From Pontibacter sp. SGAir0037 (GTDB taxonomy: Bacteria; Bacteroidota; Bacteroidia; Cytophagales; Hymenobacteraceae): DNA of 64,000 bases. A program made the position numbers and the translations under genes. Below the pieces are notes generated by a model. That model was not told the DNA's origin, did not search any database, and was given only the letters and a program-made list of their open reading frames with translations. Below, one piece after another: positions 26,634-36,144 of the stretch. The stretch is taken from NCBI RefSeq assembly GCF_005491705.1, contig NZ_CP028092.1:1054001-1118000 (forward strand). Reading direction: 5' to 3'. The stretch's first letter is position 1. The number at the start of each line of letters is the position of its first letter.

Positions 26634-27773
26634 CTAAACATCTCCCTGTTCGTCAATTTTTGCTTCTTGTTTGATGGCTGGTATGTGTTCGGTAAATATA
26701 AAGCCGTGCTTGGCGGCATGTTCAGCGGCCTCAGACGTTTCTTTAACAAGTACCATCTCTACTTCTCCTTCAGCTTTTAAAGCATCCGCAATAGCCACTA
26801 CTTTACGGGTGTGTTTCTCAATGTTTACATCTCGTATGTAAACAGCCAATATTCTTCCCGGGTGGTTTTGTACCACCTGCTGGTAAATTTCAGCATCTTT
26901 CTGACCACTGTCTCCAATCAGAATAAACTTAAGCATCGGATAAGTAATCAGCAGGTTTTCGATCTCCTTGTACTTGTGGCTCATGTGATCAGATGAAAGA
27001 AATTTACTTTCATCGATCCCAAAGTCGCGAAGCAGGAGAGGGCCTTGCGGAATATCGTTCAGCTCCAGGAAGTGGTAAAGCAGATCATATGTGTTCCAGG
27101 GACTACTGGAAACATAAAAGAAAGGATTATTAAGCTTTCCGTTTCTGCCTAACTGAAGGGAATGATAAAAAGAAGAAACCCCATAAAACGGAATCCGGGA
27201 GTGGGCATTGTTCAGTAATACGTTCCTGCCGGTTTGCAGCAGGTTGGTAGCGCCTGTCCGAACAATGGTATCGTCTATATCAGAGATAACGGCATATTCA
27301 GCATCAGGGGGTGGTACCAATACATGGGTTGTAGCAGTAACATCCTCTTCCATTTTAACAGGGGCATCCACTAGTTTAATTTCAATCGGGTGCCAGATAT
27401 CGTCCAGCACCAGGGGTGTTTTTGGCTGAAGGTTTAATACAAAATAACCTTCCACATCGGTTGTCACCGTATATTCCTGCCCCTGAAAATTTAGCTGAAC
27501 ACGAGCGTTCGGGATTTCTGCACTATTAAACCTCCTGTACATGTTCATCAGGTTTTCCCAGAGCGTATCGTCTGCTTCCGATACTGTAATTCCTTTGTCT
27601 ACCAGCACCCTTCCTTTTACATAAAGCCTGTCTACAGTACCATAACTACGGAACGGCATAATGTGCAGAGGCTTGATCATGTTAAGTTTTCGGCGAAGTT
27701 TAAAGGAGAGAGCGTCAAATTTTTCCTCTGTCTTTAAAACTGCTTTTATAGCCTTCTCTTTTGCTTTTTTCAT
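26634..27773 (-). CDS. App1-like phosphatase domain protein (DUF2183)
   Basis: The 379-residue protein has a basic N-terminal stretch, a beta-rich middle and a HAD-type phosphatase domain from about residue 155. The catalytic motif is SDIDDTIVRTG (DxDxT), followed by FYVSSSPWNTYDLLYHFL, LLRDFG, SSDHMSHK and LIGDSGQKDAEIY. This is the conserved catalytic domain of App1 phosphatidate phosphatases. Bacterial members may dephosphorylate phosphatidate or related lipids. The protein has no signal peptide and probably works at the inner membrane surface. It lies on the same strand just downstream of an M48 protease gene, 60 bases away. Confidence 0.88.
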   Translation of the reverse strand: MKKAKEKAIKAVLKTEEKFDALSFKLRRKLNMIKPLHIMPFRSYGTVDRLYVKGRVLVDKGITVSEADDTLWENLMNMYRRFNSAEIPNARVQLNFQGQEYTVTTDVEGYFVLNLQPKTPLVLDDIWHPIEIKLVDAPVKMEEDVTATTHVLVPPPDAEYAVISDIDDTIVRTGATNLLQTGRNVLLNNAHSRIPFYGVSSFYHSLQLGRNGKLNNPFFYVSSSPWNTYDLLYHFLELNDIPQGPLLLRDFGIDESKFLSSDHMSHKYKEIENLLITYPMLKFILIGDSGQKDAEIYQQVVQNHPGRILAVYIRDVNIEKHTRKVVAIADALKAEGEVEMVLVKETSEAAEHAAKHGFIFTEHIPAIKQEAKIDEQGDV

Positions 27774-27833
27774 AGGAGTGGGGGCGGTTGTCTGGTGATA
27801 TAGTTAAATACGGTTCTAGAACCAAGAATGATT

Positions 27834-28661
27834 TTACAGGCTCAGTGCCCGCTTCAGTTCGGTAAAATCGGTGTCCGGGGCTGAGGTAGTGGAACAGCCT
27901 CTCTGTTGTGCCTGTTGCTGTATATTCTGTACCCTGTTTTCGGGGTTCGGGTGCGTGCTCAGGAACTCAGGCGTATTGCCTCCCTGGTTTTCCTGGTTCA
28001 GCCGCACAAAGAAGCCTGCCGTGCCGTCGCAGGCGTAATGGTTCGTTCCTGCCAGGTATTGAACCGAAGTATTGTCTGCCTCGGTTTCTGCATCACGGCT
28101 AAAACGCAGGCCAGCCAGAGTTCCCGCTAATTGTCCGGCAATCTGCTTCAGTGTGCCCGAGTTGTTGCCCAGTACAACCGAAAGCAGTATTGCTATGCCA
28201 TAGTCTCTTTGCAGTTGCTGTACGCTATGCCGCCTATCGGCATGCGCTATTTCGTGTGCCAGCACGCCAGCTAAATGATCTTCATCATTCAAGTAACCGA
28301 TCAGGCCGGTATAAACATAAATATAGCCTCCTGGGGTGGCAAAAGCATTCAGGGTTTCCCTGTCGTTGATGATCTTCACGGTCCAGGCAAATTCGTTACG
28401 GTATTTTACCTGGCCGGAGTTAAGTACCCTGTTTACAATATTATCGAGGTGTGTGTAAGCTTTCTGCGTATTGGCATTGCGATCGAGTAACTGCCCGTTC
28501 GCACGGTAAGTAGAATCAACCTCATGTGCTACCTGTTGGCCAAGCCTCACATCATCTTCAATGGAAAAGATAACCCCTTCATTGTCTTTGCAGCTGCTGA
28601 GCAGGATTATAATCAGGAATAAGGGAAACAGTGATTTAGGTATTGTGTTAGCGTAATTCAT
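27834..28661 (-). CDS. M48 family metalloprotease lipoprotein
   Basis: The ATG at 28659-28661 gives a lipoprotein with the signal PLFLIIILLSSCKD. An in-frame ATG 42 bases upstream would put charged residues before the signal and is less likely. The catalytic motif is HEIAH (GVLAHEIAHADRRHSVQQ), with FATPGGYIYVYTGLI before it and the third ligand in DAETEADNTSVQYL. The end contains STHPNPENRV. It is a periplasmic or outer-membrane-anchored protease probably acting in envelope quality control, as BepA and LoiP do, and is the second such enzyme in the window. Confidence 0.92.
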   Translation of the reverse strand: MNYANTIPKSLFPLFLIIILLSSCKDNEGVIFSIEDDVRLGQQVAHEVDSTYRANGQLLDRNANTQKAYTHLDNIVNRVLNSGQVKYRNEFAWTVKIINDRETLNAFATPGGYIYVYTGLIGYLNDEDHLAGVLAHEIAHADRRHSVQQLQRDYGIAILLSVVLGNNSGTLKQIAGQLAGTLAGLRFSRDAETEADNTSVQYLAGTNHYACDGTAGFFVRLNQENQGGNTPEFLSTHPNPENRVQNIQQQAQQRGCSTTSAPDTDFTELKRALSL

Positions 28662-28800
28662 TTTTTTGAAGTTTCGTCTAGAACGATCAGGCAGCATTTT
28701 CATTTTATCTGTAATCTGCTATTCCCTGATTGTTTTTTGCGTATTACGAGCTTGTTGAGCAGAAAGATTATGAGGCTGCCAGATAAAATACAGCGCATAA

Positions 28801-28832
28801 AAAAACCCTTGAAATATATCAAGGGCTTCTTT
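28801..28832 (-). terminator. Hairpin between convergent-facing hypothetical genes
   Basis: Arms CCCTTGA (28806-28812) and TCAAGGG (28819-28825) are flanked by an A-run on the left, which reads as a T-run on the minus strand. It probably terminates the minus-strand gene at 28877-29293. Confidence 0.75.
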
Positions 28833-28876
28833 AAAGTGTAGTATATAGCTCTTTTACGGAGAAGCCAGGGAAGGGT

Positions 28877-29293
28877 TCAGTTTTGTTTTGTTTCCGAAAA
28901 AACCTGTTTGGCAAACATAAAAGAAACAGCAAAGGTTAACAATGCGATTACCAGCATGGCAGTCGTAACCAGGAAGGCCATGCCCGCTGTCTGAGTACTT
29001 TCCTGTTCCTGCGTTTGTTGTACCATTTCCAGCAGTCTTATAAAGTAAGTACCCGACCGCCAGCCAAGCAGAAGCGTTAATAAACCTGCCTCTGCCGTGC
29101 CCATTATAAATGCCCAGCGTTTACCTCTGTTAAGAAAGTGTCCTGCCGTTAAAGCCAGAAATCCACCTATACCACCGGTAATGAGAGCCGTCTTAGCCTG
29201 CTCGCCCGCAACGTCTATGGCTACCGCCCCACAGGCGATCATAAAGAATCCGAAAAAAAGGTACAGATACGAAATTTGCTTATGGATTGTCAT
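28877..29293 (-). CDS. Four-helix membrane protein of unknown function, 138 residues
   Basis: Four hydrophobic helices are visible: ISYLYLFFGFFMIACGAVAI, ALITGGIGGFLALTAGHFL, WAFIMGTAEAGLLTLLLGW and FLVTTAMLVIALLTFAVSFMF. The connecting segments are short and the ends are polar. No family is recognised; small Bacteroidota inner-membrane proteins of the TMEM14-like type share the glycine-rich helices (GGIGGFLALTAGHFL), but this is only a resemblance. A terminator lies 45 bases downstream. The gap between this gene and the topoisomerase gene (29294-29588) shows nothing recognisable. Confidence 0.7.
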   Translation of the reverse strand: MTIHKQISYLYLFFGFFMIACGAVAIDVAGEQAKTALITGGIGGFLALTAGHFLNRGKRWAFIMGTAEAGLLTLLLGWRSGTYFIRLLEMVQQTQEQESTQTAGMAFLVTTAMLVIALLTFAVSFMFAKQVFSETKQN

Positions 29294-29588
29294 AGGACGG
29301 TATATGATTTCTGAATTCAGCAGCGAAGATAGCAGGCAATGTCTAAGTTTGAAAAGAATAATTTTCAGAAGCTGAGTTCCTGCATCAGGTATAGCGATAG
29401 TAGTTATACTTTATACAAATAAACCAGGAGGTGCTATAGGGGCGGGTGCACATCAGTTTAAGGTGCCGTAAAAAATTTAATGGTTATCAAGAGTCTTACG
29501 GAAGCACATACAGCAGCACCTTTTAAAACATTTTGTTCGAAGCAACTGTAATGGGAAAGGATGCAGCAACTATAGCTGCAATAGCGTT

Positions 29589-30677
29589 ATGGCAACGAAG
29601 CAGAAGGAAAACTTACATGAACTATACGCCGACCCAAGCCGCTCTGCTGCCTGGGCAGGGCTACGATATACAGCAGACTCCAGACCAGGTATTACCAGGA
29701 AAAAAACCGGCAAAGGTTTTTATTACCTGAATCCGAAAGGAGAAAGGGTGGAAGATGAGAAAACACTGGAACGAATCAGGAAGATGGTTATTCCTCCTGC
29801 CTGGACAGATGTTTGGATCTCAACTCAACCCAAGGGGCACCTGCAGGCAACCGGGCGAGATGAAAAAGGCCGGAAACAATATATATACCATCCGGACTGG
29901 GCGAAGGTAAGAAGCCTGACAAAATTCGGTCGGATGATCGCCTTTGGGAAAGTGCTGCCGGAGCTTCGTGAACGTATGGCGAAAGATATCAGCTCCTCCA
30001 AATTAAACAAGCAGAAAGTAACAGCTCTTGTACTCACCATCATGGATAATGCCATGATCAGAATCGGAAATCGTACTTATGCCAAAGAAAATAAATCCTA
30101 TGGCCTTACAACCTTACGCGACCGGCATGTAAAGATTGAAGGAAGTAAGCTGAGGTTTATGTTTAAAGGCAAAAAAGGGGTTGAGCACGAAATAGACCTC
30201 AAAGACCGAAGGCTGGCCCGGCTGGTAAAGCAGTGCCGTGATATTCCGGGTTATGATCTGTTTCAGTACTACGACGAGGAAGGTAACAGGCAAACCCTGG
30301 ACTCAGGCGATGTGAACGATTACCTGCGCGAAGTGACAAAGGAAGATTTTTCGGCTAAAGACTTTCGCACTTGGGGAGGCACTGTGCGCATGGTGGAATG
30401 CCTGGAACATGTGGTAGACGAAACTCCTGACCTTGACAAGGAAAAATCTATAAAAGAGGCCGTAAAGCAGGTGGCTAAAGGTTTGGGAAATACACCAACG
30501 GTGTGCAGTAAATATTATATTCACCCGGAGGTGGTAAACCTGTTTCGGGAAGACAAGCTGTTACAGTATCTGAAACAGCATGATGCCACCAAACCAGCCA
30601 ATCCGCATCTTTCCGGCACAGAAGAACTGGTCATTAAAATGCTGGAACGTGTGGCAAAAGAGAAGAAAGCTGCCTAG
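29589..30677 (+). CDS. DNA topoisomerase IB (poxvirus/eukaryote-like)
   Basis: The 362-residue enzyme relaxes supercoils through a 3'-phosphotyrosyl link. The N-terminal DNA-binding domain has GLRYTADSRPGITRKKTGKG and PPAWTDVWI. The catalytic domain shows the Arg/Lys catalytic segments (IGNRTYAKENKSYGLTTLRDRHV, DFSAKDFRTWGGTV) and the tyrosine nucleophile in CSKYYIHPEVV. Bacterial IB enzymes of this size are monomeric and found patchily. The ATG at 29589 is the first in frame that gives the normal N-terminus. It converges with pgi over the paired octamer repeat. Confidence 0.92.
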   Translation: MATKQKENLHELYADPSRSAAWAGLRYTADSRPGITRKKTGKGFYYLNPKGERVEDEKTLERIRKMVIPPAWTDVWISTQPKGHLQATGRDEKGRKQYIYHPDWAKVRSLTKFGRMIAFGKVLPELRERMAKDISSSKLNKQKVTALVLTIMDNAMIRIGNRTYAKENKSYGLTTLRDRHVKIEGSKLRFMFKGKKGVEHEIDLKDRRLARLVKQCRDIPGYDLFQYYDEEGNRQTLDSGDVNDYLREVTKEDFSAKDFRTWGGTVRMVECLEHVVDETPDLDKEKSIKEAVKQVAKGLGNTPTVCSKYYIHPEVVNLFREDKLLQYLKQHDATKPANPHLSGTEELVIKMLERVAKEKKAA

Positions 30678-30696
30678 TGAGGTGAAAGTTGTAATA

Positions 30697-30865
30697 TGTG
30701 AGGATTTGAAGATTTGGAAATTTGAAGATGGTAGGTTAATAACCGGATAACATTTAAGAATCAGCAGAACTGCATGAAAGCCAATGCTCTGCTATTAGTA
30801 ATTGCTAAACATTTATGTATTACATCTTCAAGTTTCCAAATCCTCACATCTTCAAATTCCTACCT
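30697..30865. repeat. Inverted pair of degenerate 8-base tandem repeats (GAAGATTT words), copy 2 of this word
   Basis: Arm one (30697-30735) repeats GAAGATTT and GGAAATTT octamers. Arm two (30822-30865) repeats CATCTTCA and AATCCTCA on the other strand and reaches the end of pgi. TGTGAGGATTTG and TTGAAGATG match in inverted orientation with one octamer slip. The word is the same as at 9531-9687. The position is between convergent genes, so it may block read-through both ways. Confidence 0.75.
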
Positions 30866-32506
30866 GTTCTGTTTGTAGAAGGCTATCAGGCCATTAGTGG
30901 AGCTGTCGTGGTCAGCCTGGCTGTCGCCCAGCAGTTCTTTTTCGATGGTGCCGGCCAGTTGCTTACCAAGTTCAACACCCCATTGGTCGAAGCTGTACAC
31001 ATTCCAGATCACGCCCTGAACAAAAACCTTATGCTCATACATGGCAATCAGGCTGCCCAGCGCGAATGGCGTAACCTGTTTAAACATGATAGAAGTGGTG
31101 GGTTTGTTGCCTTCAAATACTTTATGCGGTACCAGTGCCTCAAGTTCTTCGGCAGGCATGTTCTTTTTACTCAGCTCCTGGCGCACTTCCTCTTCCGTTT
31201 TGCCTTTCATCAATGCCTCGGTCTGGGCAAAGAAGTTAGACAACAGCATCGGGTGGTGTTGACCGATCGGATTATGGCTTACGGCAGGTGCGATAAAATC
31301 GCATGGAATCAGGATAGTGCCCTGGTGAATCAGCTGGAAGAATGAGTGCTGGCTATTCGTGCCTGCTGCCCCCCAGATAACCGGCTGCGTTTCGTAATTC
31401 ACAAACTCACCGTTGCGGGCAGCCGTTTTACCATTACTTTCCATTTGCAACTGCTGCAGGTATTCTGGTAGCAGGCGCAGGTACTGGTCGTAAGGCAATA
31501 CCGCATGCGTTTGAGCGCCATAAAAGTTGGTGTACCAGATGCTCAGCAATGCCATCAGCACCGGGATATTCTGGCGCATCGGAGCTTCAGCTAAATGCTT
31601 GTCCATTGCTTCTGCACCGCGCAGCAGCTCTTCAAATCTATCGTAGCCTAAGGCACAGGCAATCGATAAACCAATGGCTGACCAGAGAGAGAAGCGGCCA
31701 CCAACCCAATCCCAGAAGCGGAAAGTGTTTTCCGGTGCGATACCGAATTTAGAAACTTCTTCTGTATTAGTTGAAAGCGCTACAAAGTGTTTTTTAACAT
31801 GTGCTTCATCTTTGGCAGCTTTCAGGAACCAATCCCTGGCTGTATAGGCATTCGAGATGGTTTCTTTGGTGGTAAAGGTTTTGGAAGCAATAATGAAAAG
31901 CGACGTTTCAGGGTCTAATTTTTTTAATACCTCTGCCGCATCCGTTCCGTCTACATTCGAAATAAAGTATACCTCTATCCCTGGCTTCTGGTATTTCTTT
32001 AGTGCCTCAAATACCATTTGCGGACCCAGGTGTGAGCCGCCAATGCCGATATTGATGATGCTTTCAATTTTTTTGCCTGTATAACCTGTCCATTCGCCGT
32101 TGTGGAGTTTATCGCAGAACATTTTCATCTGCTGCTGTACATCCCGTACTTCTGCTAAAACATCTTCTCCATCAACAACCAGTTGTTCGTCTGTAAAATT
32201 ACGCAAGGCAGTATGTAATACAGCACGTCCTTCTGTTGCATTTATTTTTTCTCCACGCATCATGCTCCTGATAGCTTTAGGCACATTGGTTTCTTCGGCC
32301 AGTGCTGCTAAAAGATCAAGTGTTTCTGATGTGATGCGGTTTTTGGAAAGATCGTACAAAGTATCATCCAGTGTAAACGATAAGCTATCGAACCGCTGAG
32401 GATCTTCTTTAAATAAATCACGCAAATGCAGCTGCTTGGTTTCTTCAAAATGCGCTTCCAGTTTTTTCCAGGCATCCGTAGAGAGAGGAGAGTTATTTTG
32501 TAGCAT
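30860..32506 (-). CDS. pgi: Glucose-6-phosphate isomerase
   Basis: Pgi interconverts glucose 6-phosphate and fructose 6-phosphate in glycolysis. The 548-residue protein is full length. Signature regions are [65 protein letters not shown], the catalytic Glu in GGRFSLWSA-following helix, and the C-terminal [43 protein letters not shown] with the catalytic Lys. The gene is monocistronic. Its 3' end overlaps the paired octamer repeat. It fits with the sugar-phosphate genes at 33-37 kb, though it is transcribed independently. Confidence 0.97.
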   Translation of the reverse strand: MLQNNSPLSTDAWKKLEAHFEETKQLHLRDLFKEDPQRFDSLSFTLDDTLYDLSKNRITSETLDLLAALAEETNVPKAIRSMMRGEKINATEGRAVLHTALRNFTDEQLVVDGEDVLAEVRDVQQQMKMFCDKLHNGEWTGYTGKKIESIINIGIGGSHLGPQMVFEALKKYQKPGIEVYFISNVDGTDAAEVLKKLDPETSLFIIASKTFTTKETISNAYTARDWFLKAAKDEAHVKKHFVALSTNTEEVSKFGIAPENTFRFWDWVGGRFSLWSAIGLSIACALGYDRFEELLRGAEAMDKHLAEAPMRQNIPVLMALLSIWYTNFYGAQTHAVLPYDQYLRLLPEYLQQLQMESNGKTAARNGEFVNYETQPVIWGAAGTNSQHSFFQLIHQGTILIPCDFIAPAVSHNPIGQHHPMLLSNFFAQTEALMKGKTEEEVRQELSKKNMPAEELEALVPHKVFEGNKPTTSIMFKQVTPFALGSLIAMYEHKVFVQGVIWNVYSFDQWGVELGKQLAGTIEKELLGDSQADHDSSTNGLIAFYKQNR

Positions 32507-32714
32507 ATATTTCTTTAATATGAATCATAATGATCGCTCAAATAGACTTACAGGCCGCATTGTGCCTGCTAAATCGGGGTTAAGTTTATCAATTTTGGCT
32601 GTTTATACAAGCAATACCTTTACTAAAAGCATCGCTTAGATGCTATTTCCGTAAGTTCAGAATAGGAAAGGTGCTGCTAAATTAATTTAGCACTCCATGT
32701 AAATTTAAAAGTCT

Positions 32715-32897
32715 ATGACCACTACAAACCCACCGGAACCGGAAAACGAGAACCTTCCAAAGGAGGAAGATGAAAGAAAAGAAGCATCGCCTGCCAGCAA
32801 AGAAGAGACAACGGCACCCAGCGGAGAAACACCTGCTGTAAGGCCGGAGCAGGGGCCGGACGTGCCACCCGAAGAACGCACATTGGGCATTCCCTGA
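32715..32897 (+). CDS. Short acidic, proline-rich disordered protein, uncertain
   Basis: A 60-codon frame encodes a highly polar peptide with Glu, Pro, Thr and Ala making up most residues (MTTTNPPEPENENLPKEEDE at the start). There is no hydrophobic core, signal peptide or recognised motif, so it would be intrinsically disordered. Short disordered genes of this style occur in Hymenobacteraceae. A weak hairpin with a T-rich tail sits at 33049-33070 downstream. The opposite strand is open over nearly the same interval, so the coding direction is not certain. Confidence 0.45.
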   Translation: MTTTNPPEPENENLPKEEDERKEASPASKEETTAPSGETPAVRPEQGPDVPPEERTLGIP

Positions 32898-33343
32898 TCA
32901 GCTCATGCACCGCCACAGGCAGTCGGGTTCTTAAGAACAGCAAAATTTTATGTCGGGGTTGTAATTCAAATCATCTGGTTCAACCAAATTTCCTAATGAG
33001 GTGCTTTTTCTGAATTTTTTCCCCTGTTTTCCTGATTTTTGCTTCTGCCCAGGCCGATCTTGCCTGGCTTTTATTGCATAAGTAGGCATAAAACTATGGG
33101 AGATTAGAAAGTTTAATTATATTGGCAGGAGCGTTCATGAAAAAGAAGTCGGCTTATCAAAGCATAAGTATAGGAGCAGGGGGAGAGAATTTCATGTTTC
33201 TGTTTTAACTGGCAACGGTTACGTTCATATAACGTAAGGCATGCAGTTGTTCTTTCTGCCATGCTGCAAGGTTAACCTGTTGTCTTTTGTTTCAGCTTAC
33301 CAGGAGTGCATAATCGGAATCAAACTATAAATTATCAACTATA
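32898..33343. other. 446-base region without a gene
   Basis: It lies upstream of the sugar-phosphate cluster. A short hairpin CCAGGC/GCCTGG (33049-33067) followed by TTTT may be a terminator for the small gene upstream. No TAnnTTTG element or structured RNA was recognised before the HAD gene at 33344. Confidence 0.5.
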
Positions 33344-34087
33344 ATGAGCAACCTGAATAATCTCATCCTTGAGAAAAACATTAAGGCCCTTATCTTCGAC
33401 ATGGATGGTGTAATTACCAGAACTTCAGCGCTGCATGCCGAAGCCTGGAAAAAGATGTGTGATGCTTTTCTTAGACAACGTGGTGAGCAGGATGGGACAC
33501 AATACGAACCATTCGATTATATAGAAGATTATCGCAAATATGTGGATGGTGTGCCAAGACAGGAAGCCGTTCGCGCTTTTTTTGAATCAAGAGGTATAGA
33601 GTTGCCAACCGGTACCAAACACGATACTACCGAAGAAAATACCATAGAAAGTCTGGGCGACCTGAAAAACTTTTATTTCCAGGAACTGCTGAAACAGAAT
33701 GGCGTGGTGGTGTTTGACGACGCCATTAACTGGGCAAAAGAGCAAAAAGAAAAAGGCATGCACACGGCCATTGTTTCTGCCAGTAAAAACTGCCCGGAAA
33801 TTTTAAAACGCTCCGGCCTGGAGAGGTTATTCGAGGTACGTGTAGACGGGCTGGTGTCGAATGAGCTAAAACTGAAAGGCAAACCAGAACCGGACATCTT
33901 TATAGAAGCAGCCAAACGCCTGAATGTCAAACCGGAAGAAACCGCCATTTTCGAAGATGCCTGGGCTGGAATAGCTGCTGCAAAAGCCGGCGGTTTTGCC
34001 TTGGTAGTAGGCGTTGACCGTGGCTCTAACAGTGAACTGCTCGAGCAGCATGGGGCCGACCTGGTGATAAACAATTTCCCAAATTAA
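33344..34087 (+). CDS. HAD family hydrolase, beta-phosphoglucomutase-like
   Basis: The 247-residue protein is a HAD superfamily member of the beta-phosphoglucomutase group. Motif I is LIFDMDGVITRT (the second Asp being the general acid), the cap domain contains DYRKYVDGVPRQEAVRAFFESRGI, motif II is IVSASKN, and motifs III/IV are KGKPEPDIFIEAA and FEDAWAGIAAAKAGGF. The DGVPR cap motif is typical of the subgroup linked to glycoside hydrolase 65 or trehalose metabolism, which isomerises glucose-1-phosphate or dephosphorylates sugar phosphates. The trehalose-phosphatase gene starts 180 bases downstream, so a role in trehalose or glucose-phosphate turnover is likely. Mutase and phosphatase activity cannot be separated by sequence alone. 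Confidence 0.9.
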   Translation: MSNLNNLILEKNIKALIFDMDGVITRTSALHAEAWKKMCDAFLRQRGEQDGTQYEPFDYIEDYRKYVDGVPRQEAVRAFFESRGIELPTGTKHDTTEENTIESLGDLKNFYFQELLKQNGVVVFDDAINWAKEQKEKGMHTAIVSASKNCPEILKRSGLERLFEVRVDGLVSNELKLKGKPEPDIFIEAAKRLNVKPEETAIFEDAWAGIAAAKAGGFALVVGVDRGSNSELLEQHGADLVINNFPN

Positions 34088-34108
34088 TCGGGCTAAACAG
34101 ATTAACAG

Positions 34109-34128
34109 GAACGGGACTTTAGTCCCGT
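34109..34128. terminator. Short hairpin after the HAD gene
   Basis: Arms AACGGGACT and AGTCCCGTT form a 9-bp stem with a two-base loop. No T-run follows, so it may attenuate rather than terminate. Confidence 0.45.
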
Positions 34129-34267
34129 TCTATGTTTATGGCAAGTATGTGCCGCAACCTCATCTTTTGCATAATTCACCTCAGTAAATTATAAGCGTAT
34201 AGTGACGGGGGCAGCTTTGTGCTTTCATTTTTTTTATTCAGACTTTTCTAATTCTATTTTATAACCT

Positions 34268-35101
34268 ATGAAAGAAACAGATAACACAGCCATTGTGAAA
34301 CGAGATGCAAGTGAATTGCCTTCGGCTTTTAAAAAGCGGGACGAAATCCTGCAAAAGCTGCAGGGAAAGCAATTAGCTGTTTTCTTAGATTATGATGGCT
34401 GTTTAAGTCCTATCGTAAATGATCCGGATAAAGCGGTTCTTTCTGCCGAAATGAAGGAGGTGCTACAGAACCTGGCTGCTGTTTGTAAAGTTGCCGTGGT
34501 AAGCGGCCGTGATCGGCAGAACGTGCAGAACCTGGTACAACTGGAGAATTTATACTATGCGGGTTCGCATGGTTTCGATATAACAGGCCCGGCAGGTATG
34601 CAGGCAGAACCCGGAGGTGCCAGTGAGGCGCTGATTGCGCTTGACAAAGCACAAGTGGAGTTAAACGAACTGCTGCAGCACGTGCAGGGGGCGCAGGTAG
34701 AACGCAAACGCTATGCTATTGCGGTTCACTATAGAAATGTGGCAGAAGAACAGGTGGAGCAGGTAAAGCGGGTGGTAGATAAAGTGCTTCACGGGCACGA
34801 TGCTCTTAAAAAAGGCTTAGGGAAAAAGGTAATAGAACTGAAGCCTAACCTGAACTGGCACAAAGGAAAAGCTGTGTTGTGGCTGATGAACGAGTTAGGG
34901 CTGCAAGTGCAACAGGTGGTTCCGCTTTATATCGGGGATGATATTACAGATGAAGATGCCTTTGCCACACTGCAGGGAGTGGGCATTGGGGTGCTGGTAG
35001 GTGAGCACGATGAGCAGACAGCTGCCGATTATAGCCTGGAGAGTGTAGACGAGGTCAGGGAATTTTTAAGTAATCTTACGCACATTATTCAACACAACTA
35101 G
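34268..35101 (+). CDS. otsB: Trehalose-6-phosphate phosphatase
   Basis: The 277-residue HAD enzyme removes phosphate from trehalose 6-phosphate. Motif I is FLDYDGCLSPIV. The substrate-binding blocks are AVVSGRDRQNVQNLV and YYAGSHGFDITGP. Later blocks are KRYAIAVHYRNV, VIELKPNLNWHKGKAVLWL and YIGDDITDEDAFATL. The fit with OtsB is strong over the whole length. No trehalose-6-phosphate synthase (OtsA) gene occurs in the window, and the neighbour downstream is a PfkB kinase. The gene may supply trehalose for osmoprotection together with a distant otsA, or act on another disaccharide phosphate. Confidence 0.92.
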   Translation: MKETDNTAIVKRDASELPSAFKKRDEILQKLQGKQLAVFLDYDGCLSPIVNDPDKAVLSAEMKEVLQNLAAVCKVAVVSGRDRQNVQNLVQLENLYYAGSHGFDITGPAGMQAEPGGASEALIALDKAQVELNELLQHVQGAQVERKRYAIAVHYRNVAEEQVEQVKRVVDKVLHGHDALKKGLGKKVIELKPNLNWHKGKAVLWLMNELGLQVQQVVPLYIGDDITDEDAFATLQGVGIGVLVGEHDEQTAADYSLESVDEVREFLSNLTHIIQHN

Positions 35102-35142
35102 TACTTACAAAAAACATCTATCAAAAAACGACTTACTTTCAG

Positions 35143-36078
35143 ATGCAAAAGATAGTAACCATTACGCTTAATCCGGCTTTAGATAAAAGCACGCACGTAC
35201 AACGGGTACAGCATGAAAAGAAATTACGGTGTGATGAGCCTCGATACGAACCAGGCGGAGGTGGTATAAATGTTTCCAGAGCCATTAAGAAACTTGGCGG
35301 AGAATCCTGTGCCTGGTTTTTATCAGGCGGTCCTTCCGGTAAACGGTTGCAGGAGCTTTTGGCAGCAGAAGACGTAAACTTCTGGGCTGCAGAGGCAAAA
35401 AACTGGACGCGGGAAAACCTGATGGTGTTTGAAGACGCGACTGGCGAACAGTTCAGATTTGGAATGCCGGGGCCTGAAACCTATGAACCGGAATGGAAGC
35501 AGTTCCTGGATAAACTGGAAAATGCAACCGAGCTTCCTGAATATGTGGTAGCCAGTGGCAGTTTACCTCCGGGCGTACCCGAAGATTTTTACCTGCAGCT
35601 GGCTGTTATTGCGCATAACAAAGGCTTTAAACTGATAGTAGATACCTCAGGCCCGGCGCTTATGAAAGCAGCAGGAGAGGGCTTATACCTGATTAAGCCG
35701 AACCTGGGGGAACTGGCAGAACTGGCCGGCAAAGAACATATTACGGCTATGGAGCAGGAAGAGATTGCCATGCAGGTGCTCAACGAAGGAAAGTGTGAGG
35801 TGCTGGTCGTATCGCTGGGGCCGCGTGGTGCGATGATGGCTACCAAAGAGGGCATTCATTACGTGGCCTCGCCTACGGTAAAGCAGCAAAGTGCCGTTGG
35901 TGCGGGAGACAGTATGGTGGGTGGTATGGTGCTGAGCCTGCTACAGGGCCGCAGTATGCTGGATGTGGTGCGTTACGGTGTAGCGGCTGGTACAGCCTGC
36001 ACCATGACTCCGGGTTCTGAACTATGTCGAAAAGAAGACACTGAAAATATTTTCCAGTGGCTGCAGGAGCATAGCTGA
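35143..36078 (+). CDS. pfkB: PfkB family 1-/6-phosphofructokinase-type hexose kinase
   Basis: The 311-residue ribokinase-fold enzyme shows TITLNPALDKST at the start, GGGGINVSRAIKKLGG for sugar binding, ASGSLPPGVPEDFY, LIKPNLGELAEL, VVSLGPRGAMM and the ATP/anion-hole motif SAVGAGDSMVGGMV with the catalytic Asp. It matches the LacC/FruK/PfkB subgroup that phosphorylates fructose 6-phosphate, fructose 1-phosphate or tagatose 6-phosphate. The convergent neighbour is class II fructose-bisphosphate aldolase, which would use the product of 6-phosphofructokinase. The gene begins 41 bases after otsB and probably shares its transcript. The symbol reflects family, not a proven substrate. Confidence 0.88.
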   Translation: MQKIVTITLNPALDKSTHVQRVQHEKKLRCDEPRYEPGGGGINVSRAIKKLGGESCAWFLSGGPSGKRLQELLAAEDVNFWAAEAKNWTRENLMVFEDATGEQFRFGMPGPETYEPEWKQFLDKLENATELPEYVVASGSLPPGVPEDFYLQLAVIAHNKGFKLIVDTSGPALMKAAGEGLYLIKPNLGELAELAGKEHITAMEQEEIAMQVLNEGKCEVLVVSLGPRGAMMATKEGIHYVASPTVKQQSAVGAGDSMVGGMVLSLLQGRSMLDVVRYGVAAGTACTMTPGSELCRKEDTENIFQWLQEHS

Positions 36079-36092
36079 TACAGGAAATACAT

Positions 36093-36126
36093 AAAAAAAG
36101 GTGGAGCTTCAACTCCACCTTTTTTT
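36093..36126. terminator. Bidirectional terminator between pfkB and fbaA
   Basis: AAGGTGGAG and CTCCACCTT form the stem with A-run and T-run on opposite sides, so it can terminate both convergent genes. Confidence 0.92.
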
Positions 36127-36144
36127 ATGAGGAACACTTAAAAA

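Noticed and set aside
29533-29730. Open frame overlapping the topoisomerase IB start
   Set aside because: It is in a different frame, lacks motifs, and the topoisomerase N-terminus is conserved.
32705-32890. Antisense frame opposite the 60-residue acidic protein
   Set aside because: It is Ser/Gly-rich without a motif. The plus-strand frame is somewhat more protein-like, although neither is certain.
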